Positions 11,263-22,779 of a DNA stretch of 64,000 nt are shown here, in pieces; position 1 is the first letter of the stretch; every line of letters starts with the position of its first letter. A program made the position numbers and the translations under genes. A model generated the notes under the pieces. That model worked only from the letters and a program-made list of their open reading frames with translations, was not told the origin of the DNA and made no database searches. Origin of the DNA: Nymphaea colorata (lineage: Eukaryota > Streptophyta > Magnoliopsida > Nymphaeales > Nymphaeaceae); NCBI RefSeq assembly GCF_008831285.2, contig NC_045138.2, positions 23,595,934 through 23,659,933 on the forward strand, in the 5' to 3' direction.

Positions 11263-12573
11263 GAGGTCTCATTGTCCCGATTGTGTGCATGGCTACAAAA
11301 GACAAGGAAAAAGGAAAGGATTATGCTGCTATAGAAAAGAAAGCTACAGAGCTAGCAAATGAAAATGAAGAAAACCCATCAATGGAAATTATACAATCTG
11401 AAAAAGGGAAGTGAAAGCTGTCAAGAACACTTATAGAAAACCCTGGCAAAACAAGATTTTGTGATCACTTACATTAGAGTGAATCTTGTTGTCACAACGA
11501 GGAAGGTCGATTTCATCACTCAAAAGTTCAATGAGTTCATAGGGATGTATTGCTCATTTTTGCAAAATGCACAAAAACTTCATGCACTTCTTGCTGTAAA
11601 CGACTGTCTGGCCATCTGTGCATTGGAAGCCGAAGGAGGAGAAGAATTGGATTACCTTGCAAGAAGTGCTGGAGTTTTGAGGGGAACCTGGAGTCATGAC
11701 TTAGTGGAGACCGCATCGGAATGGATTCTCGTCGGAGTTCCATTTCTGCCAGTGAACCAAATCAGTCGAGGTTCCCTACCAGAGTCCCCTGCATTCGTTT
11801 GGAGGAGGTAGAGAACTAGACACTTTGTCTTCCTCCCATCGACAGGCAGAAACTATAGCTATGGATTCGACTGTCGTTGGTCTACCCACTGGTGAGCAGG
11901 CGAAGATGCCTTGTTCGGCGAAGAAAGCGTTGTTGGTGTCGGGTCTTCCCATCACTTTGTGTGGGCAAAGAGAGGCATATCAGACATCACCATTCCTATT
12001 GTCAGCCGGTGGTAGTACAGGAAACGCTGCCAACATCCATAGAATCCACTTCACTCCTTCTGCAACTGGCAGGTGAAATCAAAAGGTGTGTCCATTTGAT
12101 CGGCCTCTGCCCATGGATTGGTCGTCCGCTGATGAGCAACGCGGGTGAAATCAGAAGGTTCATCAATTTGATTGGCCACCGCCTGTGGATCGGCCCCACA
12201 TGAATCCTCATCACACCCTATACACATTTCCAAATCCATACCCGTATCAAAACCCATTTCCTAAATCTGGATCGAGCTACCCATATCCCCATCTGACTAC
12301 TTGTGTGACCCAAGCCCTAGATCTAGGTCCATATTGTGCAAGTACTATCATGGAGCTACCATTCCTCAGGCTCCCCAGCAGAGGTGTCAACAAATGGGAC
12401 CCCATGCAAATCGGGCCCACCTGAGATAGAGCCACACCAACATTATGTGCAACTCGTGAACAACAATGACTCAACCTGTTCAGATGAGCAGGATGATGAT
12501 GAGTTTTGGCATGCACATCTAGCAGGACCAATTGACTATTGACACATGTGTACTACAGCCCATCAGATATGGG

Positions 12574-13032
12574 GTAAAGCTGGACCTTCCAGAGTTTGTT
12601 GGTTGATTCGACCCATAGGAGTACTTTGATAGGGCGCATGCAATCCAGTTCTTCTTCGACTACCAGCAGGTGGAGGAGCATCACAGGGTACCACTAGATG
12701 CGACCAGGTTGTGTGGACTTGCTCAAACTTGGTGGTTCGAGCTTTAGGGATCGTATGAGCAATGTGGTCAGTGACAGGTGTAGGCTTGGGGTGAGATGCA
12801 GAGGCTGATTCAAGCCAAATTTGTACCTTCAGATCATGCTGAGATGACATACAAGGAGTACCTCAATTTGCGTTTGAGCTTGAAATCTGTAGCAGATTAT
12901 ACGGAAGAGTTTCATCGGCTATCACTGCGCATCCAAATTGTGAAGGCCGAGCATCAAAAGGTTACCAGGTATGTTTCTTGTCTTCATCCCCCTATTTTTG
13001 ATAAATTTAATTGTATAGAAGAGATACTCTAG
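12574..13032 (+). pseudogene. Ty3/gypsy gag remnant
   Basis: One plus-strand reading frame carries a recognisable gypsy gag (Retrotrans_gag) domain across 153 codons: VKLDLPEFVG, then EYFDRAHAIQFFFDYQQVEE, LDATRLCGLAQTWWFEL, and finally YLNLRLSLKSVADYTEEFHRL. Five in-frame stops interrupt it (TGA, TAG, TAG, TGA, TAG), all in the part before codon 75; the last 78 codons are open from an internal Met at 12796. The frame itself is never shifted, so decay is by point changes. No zinc knuckle is found downstream. The Pro-rich region upstream (about 12190-12330) fits a gag N-terminal tail. Confidence 0.82.
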
Positions 13033-13805
13033 ATCAAGCAAGCAGCTATGCAATGAACGTAGAAAACACTTTGAAATGTAAGCATGAAACCCGAGTGTCA
13101 AGAGGTGACATCTCGTACCACCACAAGTAGAGTCTGCCAACCATAGGAGCTAGCTCCTCAAAGCCTGTTGAGTCAAGACTTGTGCCACCTTCCCCAAGTA
13201 AAGGTACAAATATTAATAAATGCATTCATTTGCAAGATGGGAATCCTTTCTTGTTTCTTTTTTCCACTTAACAAATTAATGATTGAAAATTAATGAGTTG
13301 ATGTCTTCACAAAAAATGACAAAGCCATTTTGTAAATTTAAGCACCCAAACACATCCATTGTACTATGGGTCTGGACAAATTTCTTTCTTGTGAGTCTTA
13401 GGAGTCGTTTGGCAATGGGCACAATAACATACTGTTCATGTATCTGCCCAAAAAATTAGGGCAGATTCATTAAACAAACAGAGTTTCAATTTGGAGAACT
13501 TTACTAGTGTTTGATCGGTCATTTACTTTAACGGTAATTTTATTAAAGGAACTGCCCGTCAAACACATAGTTATGGACAATACTTAATAAGGATTGAAAA
13601 ACTGACTTGGTTGAGTGAGGTTCATTCTTAGTCGTTGAATTCCATCAATATAGGACATAAAGACCTTGTCCAAGTGCATCCTAATTTCGGCTAATGCCAA
13701 GTTTCCATGAGAAAGTAGAGGAGGAAAAGGTCATTGACTAGTCATAGTTTGCAGAGGAAAGTGCATCACCCAACCATTTGATTAAGACTAGTGAACAACA
13801 AGATG

Positions 13806-13844
<39 letters not shown>
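13806..13844. repeat. (AC)n(AT)n compound microsatellite
   Basis: About 12 AC units followed directly by about 8 AT units. Confidence 0.95.
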
Positions 13845-14039
13845 ACATGGATTGAATGAACCCTGCCCCACGTCGTATAGATATTTTTATACAACATGTT
13901 TAGTTATTTACAATAACTTTTTTATAGTATACCTTTGCTATAATATAAATTGACAGGAAAAAGACGCGGATAAGATTTTCATCATAAGATTCTCAGATCA
14001 ATTGTGTCATTCCTTCTAGTTTTATTCATTACTTGCCAA

Positions 14040-14382
14040 TAAAACACGACCATGTTGCCACGAGTCAAGTTCGATTGAAAAAATGAACTCGTTTAATTTA
14101 AGGAGTGGAGCCTAAAATTTTTTATCACAAGTGAAAAGTTACCCTAATTGCCTTTTTTGAGGCTAGCAACCCACACATGTCACTTTATAGTAAAAGATAA
14201 TTTTTTTATACATGGCTACGCTAAACTCCAGCTGAACCTAGGCTTGAGCTTAGCGGAACCGAGTTTCAGCTCTCTAAGCTCGAGTGAGGGTGAGCTAAAG
14301 CTAGACAACTTGAGCTCAAGTTGTGGCCTATGCCACTCGAGCCAAGTTCGAACTGGCTTAGCTTGGCTTGTGAGCAGCCCTA
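14040..14382. mobile_element. hAT-like MITE, relative of the 1475-1841 element
   Basis: The right end reads TGAGCAGCCCTA, whose complement TAGGGCTGCTCA matches the TAGGGCTGTTCA terminus of the element at 1475-1841. The interior carries the same GAGCTTGAGC / CTCGAGCCAAG word families. The left end and target duplication could not be fixed, so the left coordinate is approximate. Confidence 0.4.
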
Positions 14383-14428
14383 GTACCATCACTCTAGAAA
14401 GAGAGGAAAGTAATGTGGGGCACCTTTG

Positions 14429-14600
14429 TTTCTTTGGCTCAATTTTAACTTTCTCTGGAAAATTTGCTTTTGAAAAGTAGTATTCATCTTCCTGCCTTGG
14501 ATTGGGCATCCTCATTTCTTTGGCTCAAATTTAACTTTCTCTGGAGACTTTGCTTTTTAATAGCAGTAGTCATCTTCCTGCCTTGGATTGAATGGCAACA
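14429..14600. repeat. 86-bp tandem duplication (2 copies)
   Basis: Copies 14429-14514 and 14515-14600 both read TTTCTTTGGCTCAA...TTTAACTTTCTCTGG and end near CATCTTCCTGCCTTGGATTG, with a few substitutions. Confidence 0.85.
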
Positions 14601-14934
14601 TCATCCAAGCTTGGGATCGTCTCTTAGCAACAATTAAATGTGAATGGTACAATAGCGCACTTATAATTGTCCTTTTTCTCGGTTTTCCCCTTTTGTTAGG
14701 TAGCCCCTAATTACTAGCTTATGCAAAGAGAAACCTCGGGTATTGAACTCACTGACCTCCTTTGGATTGGAAAGTCAGGTCGAGGAAGCTTTATTGGTTA
14801 ACTTTTTAAAAACCAACAATCTTAATTAAGATTTCCTTTGCAAAAGAACCTTTTGTATGTTTGTCTGATATTTCATTGCCAACAAAAATAGAGAAAAATC
14901 AGATATTCTCAATTTCATAGGATTTTTAATTTGA

Positions 14935-15117
14935 ATGATGCCAAGGTTGTACCGTCTCCAGACGGATGGACAGACTAAGGTGGTTGATCGCAGTCTAGAG
15001 AATCTTCTACACTGTCTTGCCGGGGATCATATCAAGACTTGGGATAGTATATTGCCACAGAATGAGTTGGCCTCTAATAATTGTGTTAATAGGCTTACTG
15101 GTATGATGCCTTTTTAG
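14935..15117 (+). pseudogene. Ty3/gypsy integrase fragment
   Basis: A 60-codon frame reads LQTDGQTKVVDRSLENLLHC ... TWDSILPQNELASNN ... NRLTGMMPF. This is the end of the gypsy integrase core. In the family the third catalytic residue is the Glu of DGQTE; here it is Lys, so the triad is broken. The stretch belongs to the same strand and probably the same element as the gag at 12574-13032, with about 1.9 kb of intervening material and no RT. Integrase C-terminal and chromodomain regions are not recognisable downstream. Confidence 0.8.
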
Positions 15118-15460
15118 ATTGTCTATAATAAAAATCCTGTGCATGTTGTTGATCTTATCCTCATCCCCACCCTCTGCAAGTTAATCAGCTACCACCTGCC
15201 TGCCGTCGGTTTTATTGTGTGATGCTTTTATAGATCGTCTATAATAGAACTCCTGTGCATGTTATTGACCTTATCCCCACCCTCTGCAAGTTAATCAGCT
15301 ACCACCTGCCTGTTTTATCGTGTTAATAGGTTTACTGGTATGATGCCTTTTTAGATCGTCTATAATAGAACTCTAAAATTCCTGTGCATGTTGCTGATCT
15401 TATCCCCACCCTCTGAAAGTTAATTAGCTACCACCTGCTTGCCATTGGGTCTATTGTTGA
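15080..15460. repeat. Tandem triplication inside the gypsy integrase 3' region
   Basis: Three imperfect copies of a unit of about 105-140 bp, each containing GTCTATAATA, CCTGTGCATGTT, ATCCCCACCCTCTG and TAGCTACCACCTGC-type words (starting near 15080, 15212 and 15316). The first and third copies also share the upstream phrase GTTAATAGG(C/T)TTACTGGTATG; the second lacks most of it. Confidence 0.82.
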
Positions 15461-15719
15461 GTTATATGTAAAAAAAATCATGCCCAGGTGAAAGGAACAT
15501 TAGAGGAAAGCTATAATGTTTACAAGGCCAGTCGACCAGCCATGTCATTTCTGAGATTGGGGATCTAGTCATGATGTACTTACGCTAAGAGAGAATGACG
15601 TATAACACAACAAGAGGGACCCGCTAGATCCAAACTCGTTTGATGCGTCCAAGAACCCGTCCCCGGCGAGAACACCGGTCGAGAACTCCACCCAAGGTTC
15701 ACTCAAAACCAATGTCACC

Positions 15720-16262
15720 TGGGTGCGTTTCCCAGGAGCTCGCACCCGCACCGGGTGCGTTTCGGGTGCGGGTGCGGTGCGGGTGCGCTCCAGGTGCGCA
15801 CCCAAACCGCACCCGATGATGAGGCGCACCCAAACCGCACTCAGGAGAGTTGGATCAAGTTTCGAGTCGAATCCAAATCCAAACCAAGTTTATTGCTGGA
15901 TATGATTTTGGGATGAAATTAGATTAAAAATCCACAAAATCAAATCCCCATCGGCCGTTGCATCTAATTTAATACATCTATAGATATATTATATGTTCTC
16001 TTTTCTCTTTAAAAAAAAAACGATACAGGACTAAAGAATGGTGGCTTTCATAAAACGATCTGTTTGCCTTTTTTTCAAACATTTCTTTTTTGATTTTTTC
16101 CCACTATCATAAAAATGTATAATTTTAATTGTGTTATTCAATTTCTACGAAAAATTAATAATAATAATAATAATAATATTAATATTAATAAAATATCTTC
16201 ACCGCACCACCGCACCTAATTTTTTTGAGATGTGCCGCACCGGCACCGGCACCCGGCATTCA
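15720..16262. mobile_element. GTGCGG-rich element, boundaries uncertain
   Basis: Two GC-rich blocks built of GGTGCGGGTGCG / CGCACCCGCACC words (15722-15840 and 16199-16258) flank an AT-rich centre with an (AAT)n tract near 16152-16175. Such terminal GC-word arrays occur in some plant hAT-type elements, but no clean terminal inverted repeat or target duplication was found. Confidence 0.3.
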
Positions 16263-16754
16263 GGTGACATAGCTCAAAACCAAAGAAAGTACCATGCATT
16301 CGATGAAGTGTTAGAAGGCGGTGTATGTTCAACCATTCCCAGGACTAACTTACTCATTTCAGATATTTCAGATCCAAATCTTATCTTTTGATCCAACCTA
16401 TCATGAGGTTATTAGGTTCTTTTCTTTTCAAGTTTTAAGAATTAAAAAAAGGACAAAAACATGAGTTAGTGATCACAATTTTGTTGATTCGTGATTTGGA
16501 GACGATCCTTCTTACTGCATCAATCTTCCTTAGTGATCATAATGTGCCCAGTTAGTTTTTGGATTAGTCTAGCTTTTATTATGATGTTGGTGCTCAGCTC
16601 TGCCATATAAATTTAATTTAGAGACTTCGAATTAATGGGAACCCAGTGTCCATGCCACATAGGGAAGTACCAAACAAGTCATCCTCACATGGGCGCACTG
16701 ACCTTTTTCAAACTGCCCATGCTGCAGAATCTAACACTGAAACTACGGTGACTT

Positions 16755-16786
<32 letters not shown>

Positions 16787-18829
16787 CAAGTCACAAATGC
16801 AAAAGTGAACTGCAATTTTTTTATGCAATACCTGATCAGCATTCGGATTAGCAGGGGTTGAACTCTGAAGTAGCACATGGTCGGATTCCTTCAAATCCGT
16901 AATTTAATCATGGAATGCACAAGCCATTAAGAATTCAAAGTCCTCAAATCCACCAGAAACAGTGCGTGAAGTCCTAGCCTTAAAAGAAGGAACCCCATGG
17001 CGTTCATCTGAGAGCAGATCAACAAACTCAATAACTCAGGAAATTATGTTTCTGCCCTGAACTGCTGAAACTTTCAGCCAAACTGGAGTGAATGAAAGGT
17101 GACAAATGCTGCTTTAGCTCAAGTATTCCATTATCTAGCAAGATGAGCTGACAAAAGGCTCCACGCTCACAGGCTCAAGCAACCAGACGCAGTGACTAGA
17201 GTTAATTGGATCTTGGGTCCAAAAATTAAAAGATCCAAACCCAGAAATACATCAATAACCAAATAAGTCTAATCCAAAGTTTAAACGGATCCTAATACAG
17301 GATCCAATCCAACTCTAACTATACTGCGTCAGAACCAACCGTCTCAGCTTTGTCGCATATCTTAAGCAACGATGCTGATAAACCCTAAATTTTCAGACTT
17401 CTGTAAGAGCTAACCAGATCATAATTGGCCGACAGCAATTCAAAAAGCCATAATTATACATAGCAATGCCAGTTTTCCTCTTTTCCCTGTTTTGTGCAGA
17501 AACCGCAAATTGGGTCAAGAGACGTTGTTGCCTGCCTAGTGAGTGAAACCCCCTGGACTCTTCCCCCTGCCCTTAAGATAAAACCTGCTTTGGCTTATTT
17601 GAAGGATGGGTGCCCATGCAGTTCGAACCTCTAACTGCCTGCCAAGCAGCCATGGCCTGCCCACAATGCCAAACCCCATCAGGGAAACCTAGCAGCACCA
17701 TTTACCTTGTATTTTTCTTGGCCTTTCACCACTGCAGTCAGGCATTTGGCAACCAGCATCCTTAGACGCATGAAAGATTTAACAGATCTAAAAATGCTTG
17801 GACCCTTGTTCGTCACGATAACAAAAATGAGTTACCAACTGTACATGAAATAATCCATGGTCAGGCGTCCAACACTGGCAGTGGGAATTTAATCAAGGCC
17901 CACCTGTACAAGCTAATCTGTTGTGCAGCCAAGCAAAATACAATTATTCACTGCAACTATCAAAGCAAAAGTTCAGTTTGAGGAGCTAACAATAATCATA
18001 CAGACAGCAAACCGTCCATTGCTTTATTCAATGCTTCTGAACTTGAGTTGAAACACCTGAAGGTTTGCTGCTAACATGCACGGTCATGATCCATAACTTA
18101 ATTATCCAAAAATTAAGTTACAGTGCAAGAGATAGACAACTTTAAACACATTGTTGATGGTATATTTGCCCCAGTAGCATGTTTATTTTCAACTTCCAAA
18201 CATTAATCTCCATGATACTGATGACAAATGCATCATATGTTTGATCATGCAAAACCTTAATCAATATATTCCCATTAAAGGATTTTGCTAGTGATTTGTC
18301 AATATCAGCTGTTGCTGTACTTTTGTTCACATGTGGCTGTGTCAGCATTTAAGTAAGATTTTTCTCTTCTTTCTTCCCAAACCATAGATCATCCTTCGAT
18401 AATCATCAAGAAGATTTTAGACCCCCGAAATTGTCATCATAATCAGACTCTGGTTAAAAGAGGTTGTATTGCATATTGGCTATCTAGGAACTCATATTCG
18501 AATCCCATGCCTTACAGAACGAACCGATTCTTCCTGGTGGTTTTGTGAAATCAAAGGTGCTTTCTTCTTTTCACCCGAAATGTAACTGCTACTGATTTTT
18601 TCTGCCCCTAAGCCACAATTTTCTTTGCTCAGTCACAATGCCTTGGCACCCACGGATCTGAATGACACTCAAATAAATTGCTCAGTCCAAAGTGCAAATT
18701 AATCTGGTTAAGCATATCTTCCAGACTACAAATTAGTCTGGGCCTTAGTGTTAAGTGTACCAAAAGAAAACTGACCACAAAACCTGAAAGCACGCCATGC
18801 TTAGAATAAAAGTAGACTGGTGTGGCTAA
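16263..18829. other. Spacer 3' of the PPR gene, no gene seen
   Basis: Contains a 27-base T run near 16760 and unremarkable sequence. The part next to 18830 would include the 3' UTR of the PPR gene on the minus strand. No further exon was recognised. Confidence 0.55.
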
Positions 18830-20734
18830 TCACCAGTAATCTCCACAAGAACACACACCATTCACCATTCGATGGAAGCGATTGTTATCCCGCAGCAATA
18901 TTTCTCTCTCATAAACCCTGGAAACTTGCTTTGCTGCATTGTGACAATCAACACAGATGCGAAGATTCTTAACAATTTGAATAGGAGATCCAGGAGCAGA
19001 GTTAATCAGGCAAAATGCAATTGCCAATTTTTCACTATGGCCAAGAAGAATCTGCTCCTTTTGTTCATGGTCAACATCATGTAGTACACAGCTCAGATCA
19101 GGGACATAACCAGCTTCCTTAATTTTTGCAGTCATTTTCCCCAACATATCATAGATTTCCTCTCTTTGGGGATGGAACTTGTCACCAACATGAAAAGTAT
19201 GAACTACTCTATTCAACTTTACCCAGCTTCTGCCTGGTTCTTTCATTACAGCCTTTTCCTTCATCATATACCTGACATTGGTTACATCTTTCCACTGCCC
19301 TGCTGCTGCATAAATGTTTGACATAATCACATAGTTCCCGGCATTTTGAGGTTCTATCTCAAACAACTTTTTCGCTACATATTCACCAACAACAACATTT
19401 GCATGAACTCGACAAGCGCCAAGCAAAGATCCCCATATAGCAGGAGTTGGTTCAAAAGGCATCTGCAGGATGAAGTTTACAGCTTTATCCACCTGACCAG
19501 AACGACCCAAGAGATCAACAACACAACCATAATGCTCAGTTTCAGGTTCGATCACTTTACTATGAACCATAAAATCAAAATATTGCAACCCTTCTTCTAC
19601 CATTCCACCGTGACTACAACCAGAAAGAACAGCAAGGTATGTAACACCATCAGGCCTAACATTTTGATTTTGCATCAATTCAAACAGTTTCACAACTTCA
19701 TTCCCCAGACCATGTTTACTATATCCAACGAGCATCGCGTTCCAACTAATCACTGTTCTCTCTGTCATTCTATCAAAAACTTGCCGTGCGTACCTGACAC
19801 ATCCAGATTTGGCATACATATCAATCAGAGAATTTTTCAGAACAACAAAGGTATCCATCCGTGACCTTATAGCTCGACCATGCACCTGCTTGCCATACTC
19901 TAAAGCAGCAAGCCCGGCCAAAGCATTCAAGAGACTAGCATGAGTTACATAATTTGGCTGCATTCCAGCCCTCAACAGCTGGCGGAACAACTCTAGAGCC
20001 TCATTATCAAGACCCAACTGCGAATACCCAGCAATTATTGCAGTGCAAGATACAACATCTCTCTCAGGCATTTCCTCAAAAACCATTCGTGCATCATCAA
20101 TCTGGCCAGCCTTTGCGTACATATCAAGAAGAGAGCTACCAACAAAAATATGAAACTGTAATAAGGTTTTCACCGCGATGGCATGAATCTGCCGACCATG
20201 ATCGAAGCCACAAGGCCCCGTGCATCCTGTGAGGACTGTAGCAAGAGTGAACTCGTTCGGGCTGACCCCACTCTCGAGCATACGAACAAAGAGTACTAAA
20301 GCATCTACTCCACAATCCTTTTGTGCATAACCAGTCATCAGTGCAGTCCAAGTGACAACGTTTCTTTCAAGCATTCGCTCAAACACTTTACGTGCATCCT
20401 CCAAGTGATCTGATTTTACGTACATCACTATGAGCCTGGTTCGGAGGTAAACGGGAGGTAAATAATGGGTTTTGATCATGTGGGCGTGGACCCTCTTTCC
20501 GGCTGTTATGGATTTCTGCGTGATGGATTCCGTCAGTACAGAGTCATAACCGTGGAAGTTGATGCCATGGCCATGGATGGCCATCTGGAGCAGCGCCTGA
20601 TTCAGCAGGCCGCTGGCACAAAGTTTCTTCAAGACCAAATCACCCGAGGCATTGGGAATAATGGCGGTGGCGAACTGACTGGTGGCCTTGAGGGAGGGAA
20701 GAAAAGGCAATGATTTCGAGTTCCTAGACAGCAT
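18830..20734 (-). CDS. DYW-type pentatricopeptide repeat protein (PLS class), intact
   Basis: An uninterrupted 634-codon, single-exon frame on the minus strand, as usual for plant PPR genes. The first 40 or so residues are rich in Ser, Leu and Lys with few acids, compatible with an organelle-targeting peptide. Residues about 60-460 are PPR repeats (RLIVMYVKSDHLEDARKVFE, NVVTWTALMTGYAQ, SSLLDMYAKAGQIDDARMVF, VISWNAMLVGYSKHG). An E-type region follows (WGSLLGACRVHANVVVGEYV), then the DYW domain. The zinc deaminase signature is present: H566-S-E568 and C594-V-D-C597, a second cluster H621 / C628-S-C630, ending in D-Y-W. By family knowledge such proteins bind organelle RNA and direct C-to-U editing. 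The layout and motifs strongly recall the product of Arabidopsis At3g13770; I cite this from memory, so the orthology is probable, not proven. All catalytic residues are intact, and the gene is likely functional. The ATG at 20734 is the first Met of the frame and precedes a plausible transit peptide. Confidence 0.95.
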   Translation of the reverse strand: MLSRNSKSLPFLPSLKATSQFATAIIPNASGDLVLKKLCASGLLNQALLQMAIHGHGINFHGYDSVLTESITQKSITAGKRVHAHMIKTHYLPPVYLRTRLIVMYVKSDHLEDARKVFERMLERNVVTWTALMTGYAQKDCGVDALVLFVRMLESGVSPNEFTLATVLTGCTGPCGFDHGRQIHAIAVKTLLQFHIFVGSSLLDMYAKAGQIDDARMVFEEMPERDVVSCTAIIAGYSQLGLDNEALELFRQLLRAGMQPNYVTHASLLNALAGLAALEYGKQVHGRAIRSRMDTFVVLKNSLIDMYAKSGCVRYARQVFDRMTERTVISWNAMLVGYSKHGLGNEVVKLFELMQNQNVRPDGVTYLAVLSGCSHGGMVEEGLQYFDFMVHSKVIEPETEHYGCVVDLLGRSGQVDKAVNFILQMPFEPTPAIWGSLLGACRVHANVVVGEYVAKKLFEIEPQNAGNYVIMSNIYAAAGQWKDVTNVRYMMKEKAVMKEPGRSWVKLNRVVHTFHVGDKFHPQREEIYDMLGKMTAKIKEAGYVPDLSCVLHDVDHEQKEQILLGHSEKLAIAFCLINSAPGSPIQIVKNLRICVDCHNAAKQVSRVYEREILLRDNNRFHRMVNGVCSCGDYW

Positions 20735-21799
20735 TCTTCCGACCGAAATCCATTAGATTAACCCCCTTTTCTCCCTGATCTAAGGTTATGCTTGGATGGA
20801 TGGGAGAAAGAATGTATTTTAATAGATGAAAAGGAAATAAAAAGAAAGGAAGGGAAAATTGACGAGGAGAAATGAAAAAAAAAGAAAAAGAAATAAAAGA
20901 AACTATTAAAAAATTTATTTGGATAAGAAAGAAACAAAATGAAAGGAAATACAAAATTATGTTTGTTTAACTATGTAAAGGAAACAAAAGAAAATTATTT
21001 AATTTAATTGATGAAAATATCCTTTACACCCTTCTATCATTGTAGGATCTCTCTCATTTGCTTTTCTTTTCTCTCGCCTTTTTCTTTTTGTCTCTACAAT
21101 AAGTTGAAACCTATTGAATAATAGGTCAACAACTCTTATAGCAGAAGTTGGTCATCCATTTTTCTTTCTCACAAAAAAAAAATGTTAGTAACTATGATAA
21201 TTTGAATAGCATTGGTCAATATTGACATCAAAACTAAATATGTTATTCAAACACAGTAGAAAATTACAAATTTGCATTTTCATATATTATGATGTGTATA
21301 ATTAGCTAAAAGAACAAGTATAATGTCATTTGATTAACAAAACATATAGTTATGAACTCTCAAGTAATTGTAACTATAAACCTAAAAAATGTCCAAATAT
21401 GACAATTAGCTCCTGAAAAACATAAGAAATGACAAATGATAATCACGAAAGAATGTGAGAATATGACAAGTAGTTCAAAAAACATCATAAAAATGTTCAA
21501 AACTCAAACAGATAACTTCAACATCCCAAGCAAGATCTCCATTCTCTAAGAACAGGGAGAACCAAAGAATTGCCTCAATCCTTTTTTATTCTTAGTAAGG
21601 AAAATATATGCTTTTGTATGTAACTCTTTTTGAAGTTCAATTACTTTCAACTCTAGATATACAACTTCAACTGAGTATGTAAACAATCCACTCCTCTAAA
21701 AAATAGCGGCAAATACTTTCTTTAGATATTATACTGTTTTTTCTAATTGCAGCAACAATCAATTCAATCACATATTTGATCTTTCAAGTTCTTTTTCAT
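20735..21799. other. Purine-rich spacer upstream of the PPR gene
   Basis: The segment 20800-21000 is a GAAAGGAAA-type purine-rich run next to the PPR start, where its promoter and 5' UTR must lie. No TATA box or other motif can be assigned with confidence. The rest is AT-rich and non-coding. Confidence 0.45.
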
Positions 21800-21805
21800 T
21801 ATAGC

Positions 21806-22090
21806 TCACTTTTTTGTATGCTTTGATGAAGAACTTGGAGTAGGATCAACTTCATGCACTTCACAGTCATCGCTTATGTTGACAAAAGGTTTTAGCATTA
21901 CTTGATTATGAGAAATCATCTCATCAATATGCTGGATAGTAACTCCACAAGTTTTATGACTTGAATTTATTGAAGACATTAGACACAACCTTTCTTTTGC
22001 TGTCATAAATCTTTCTCTAAGTGCTCTATCTTGCCTAAATAAAGTCAGTAGTTTGCCATAATTACTTGGTAGAGGTGTAGATCTTCATTT
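21806..22090 (-). pseudogene. Probable PIF/Harbinger ORF1 (Myb/SANT-like) C-terminal fragment
   Basis: The minus-strand frame 22006-21806 (open further upstream to about 22080 in the same frame if a stop-free join is allowed) reads FRQDRALRERF, then MTAKERLCLM and a Ser/Lys tail. The position, 0.7 kb downstream of a Harbinger transposase on the same strand, fits the accessory DNA-binding ORF1 that accompanies PIF/Harbinger transposases. The sequence match itself is weak, so this is mainly an inference from context. No Myb repeat is visible in the fragment. Confidence 0.35.
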
Positions 22091-22779
22091 CTCTGCCTGT
22101 AAAATTGCCTATAAAAAGATGAAAAACATACAAAGGAACTCAATAATGCATAGTACAAAGAATTTACAAAAACAAGATTCCATTAAATAGTTAACATACT
22201 AAAGCCACTTTTGGTTTAGTAATCTACATATTTGTTATTTGGTGAATGTTCAATCTACTTAAGCCATTTTTGAAAATGTCATAGCACTTGTTGAAGATGA
22301 ATTTCAATTCATGTGATTTTTGATGCGATCATTTGTTAAGGTCTTGTCAAATTTGTCATTTACCATTGTCATAATATTATCATGTGCAGTAAAAATGTCA
22401 TTTACCCTATTATCGATCACATGTTGCAGTAATAAAGCATCAATAAGTGTTTAATATTATCTAAATCGATAACAAAACAAAGCACTTCAAACTGAGCCAA
22501 AAATCAAATTATTGAGCTAATAGGAAACATACCATTAAGCAAAGTTCAAATATTAGATTCTCGTACAACCAAAAGAGCAAGTATATATATATATATATAT
22601 ATGTGTGTGAACATGTCATATTGATATAGCTAATCAATTTATTGGAGCTTGTAACTGATAGTCTTGCCACATAGCTAAGGATATAGTTTGTTGCGTAATT
22701 TCTCTAGCTTTAGAGTCTTCGCTTTAATTTACTTGAGAATAATAATCGTCATTAGGTTGATTTAAAAGTTATGAATCAA

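Larger units (their letters stand above)
13033..14934. other. Non-coding stretch inside the gypsy remnant
   Basis: The protease, RT and RNase H expected between gag and integrase are absent. The stretch instead contains a (CA)n(TA)n tract, a hAT-like repeat and an 86-bp tandem duplication, listed separately. No gene is seen. Confidence 0.55.

Noticed and set aside
17510-17650. Possible tRNA, because of a GTTCGAACC-like T-loop word at about 17617
   Set aside because: No matching acceptor stem, D-arm or anticodon arm could be placed around it.
18872-20713. Several open frames of 70-170 codons on the plus strand inside the PPR gene
   Set aside because: They are antisense shadows of the long conserved minus-strand PPR frame.
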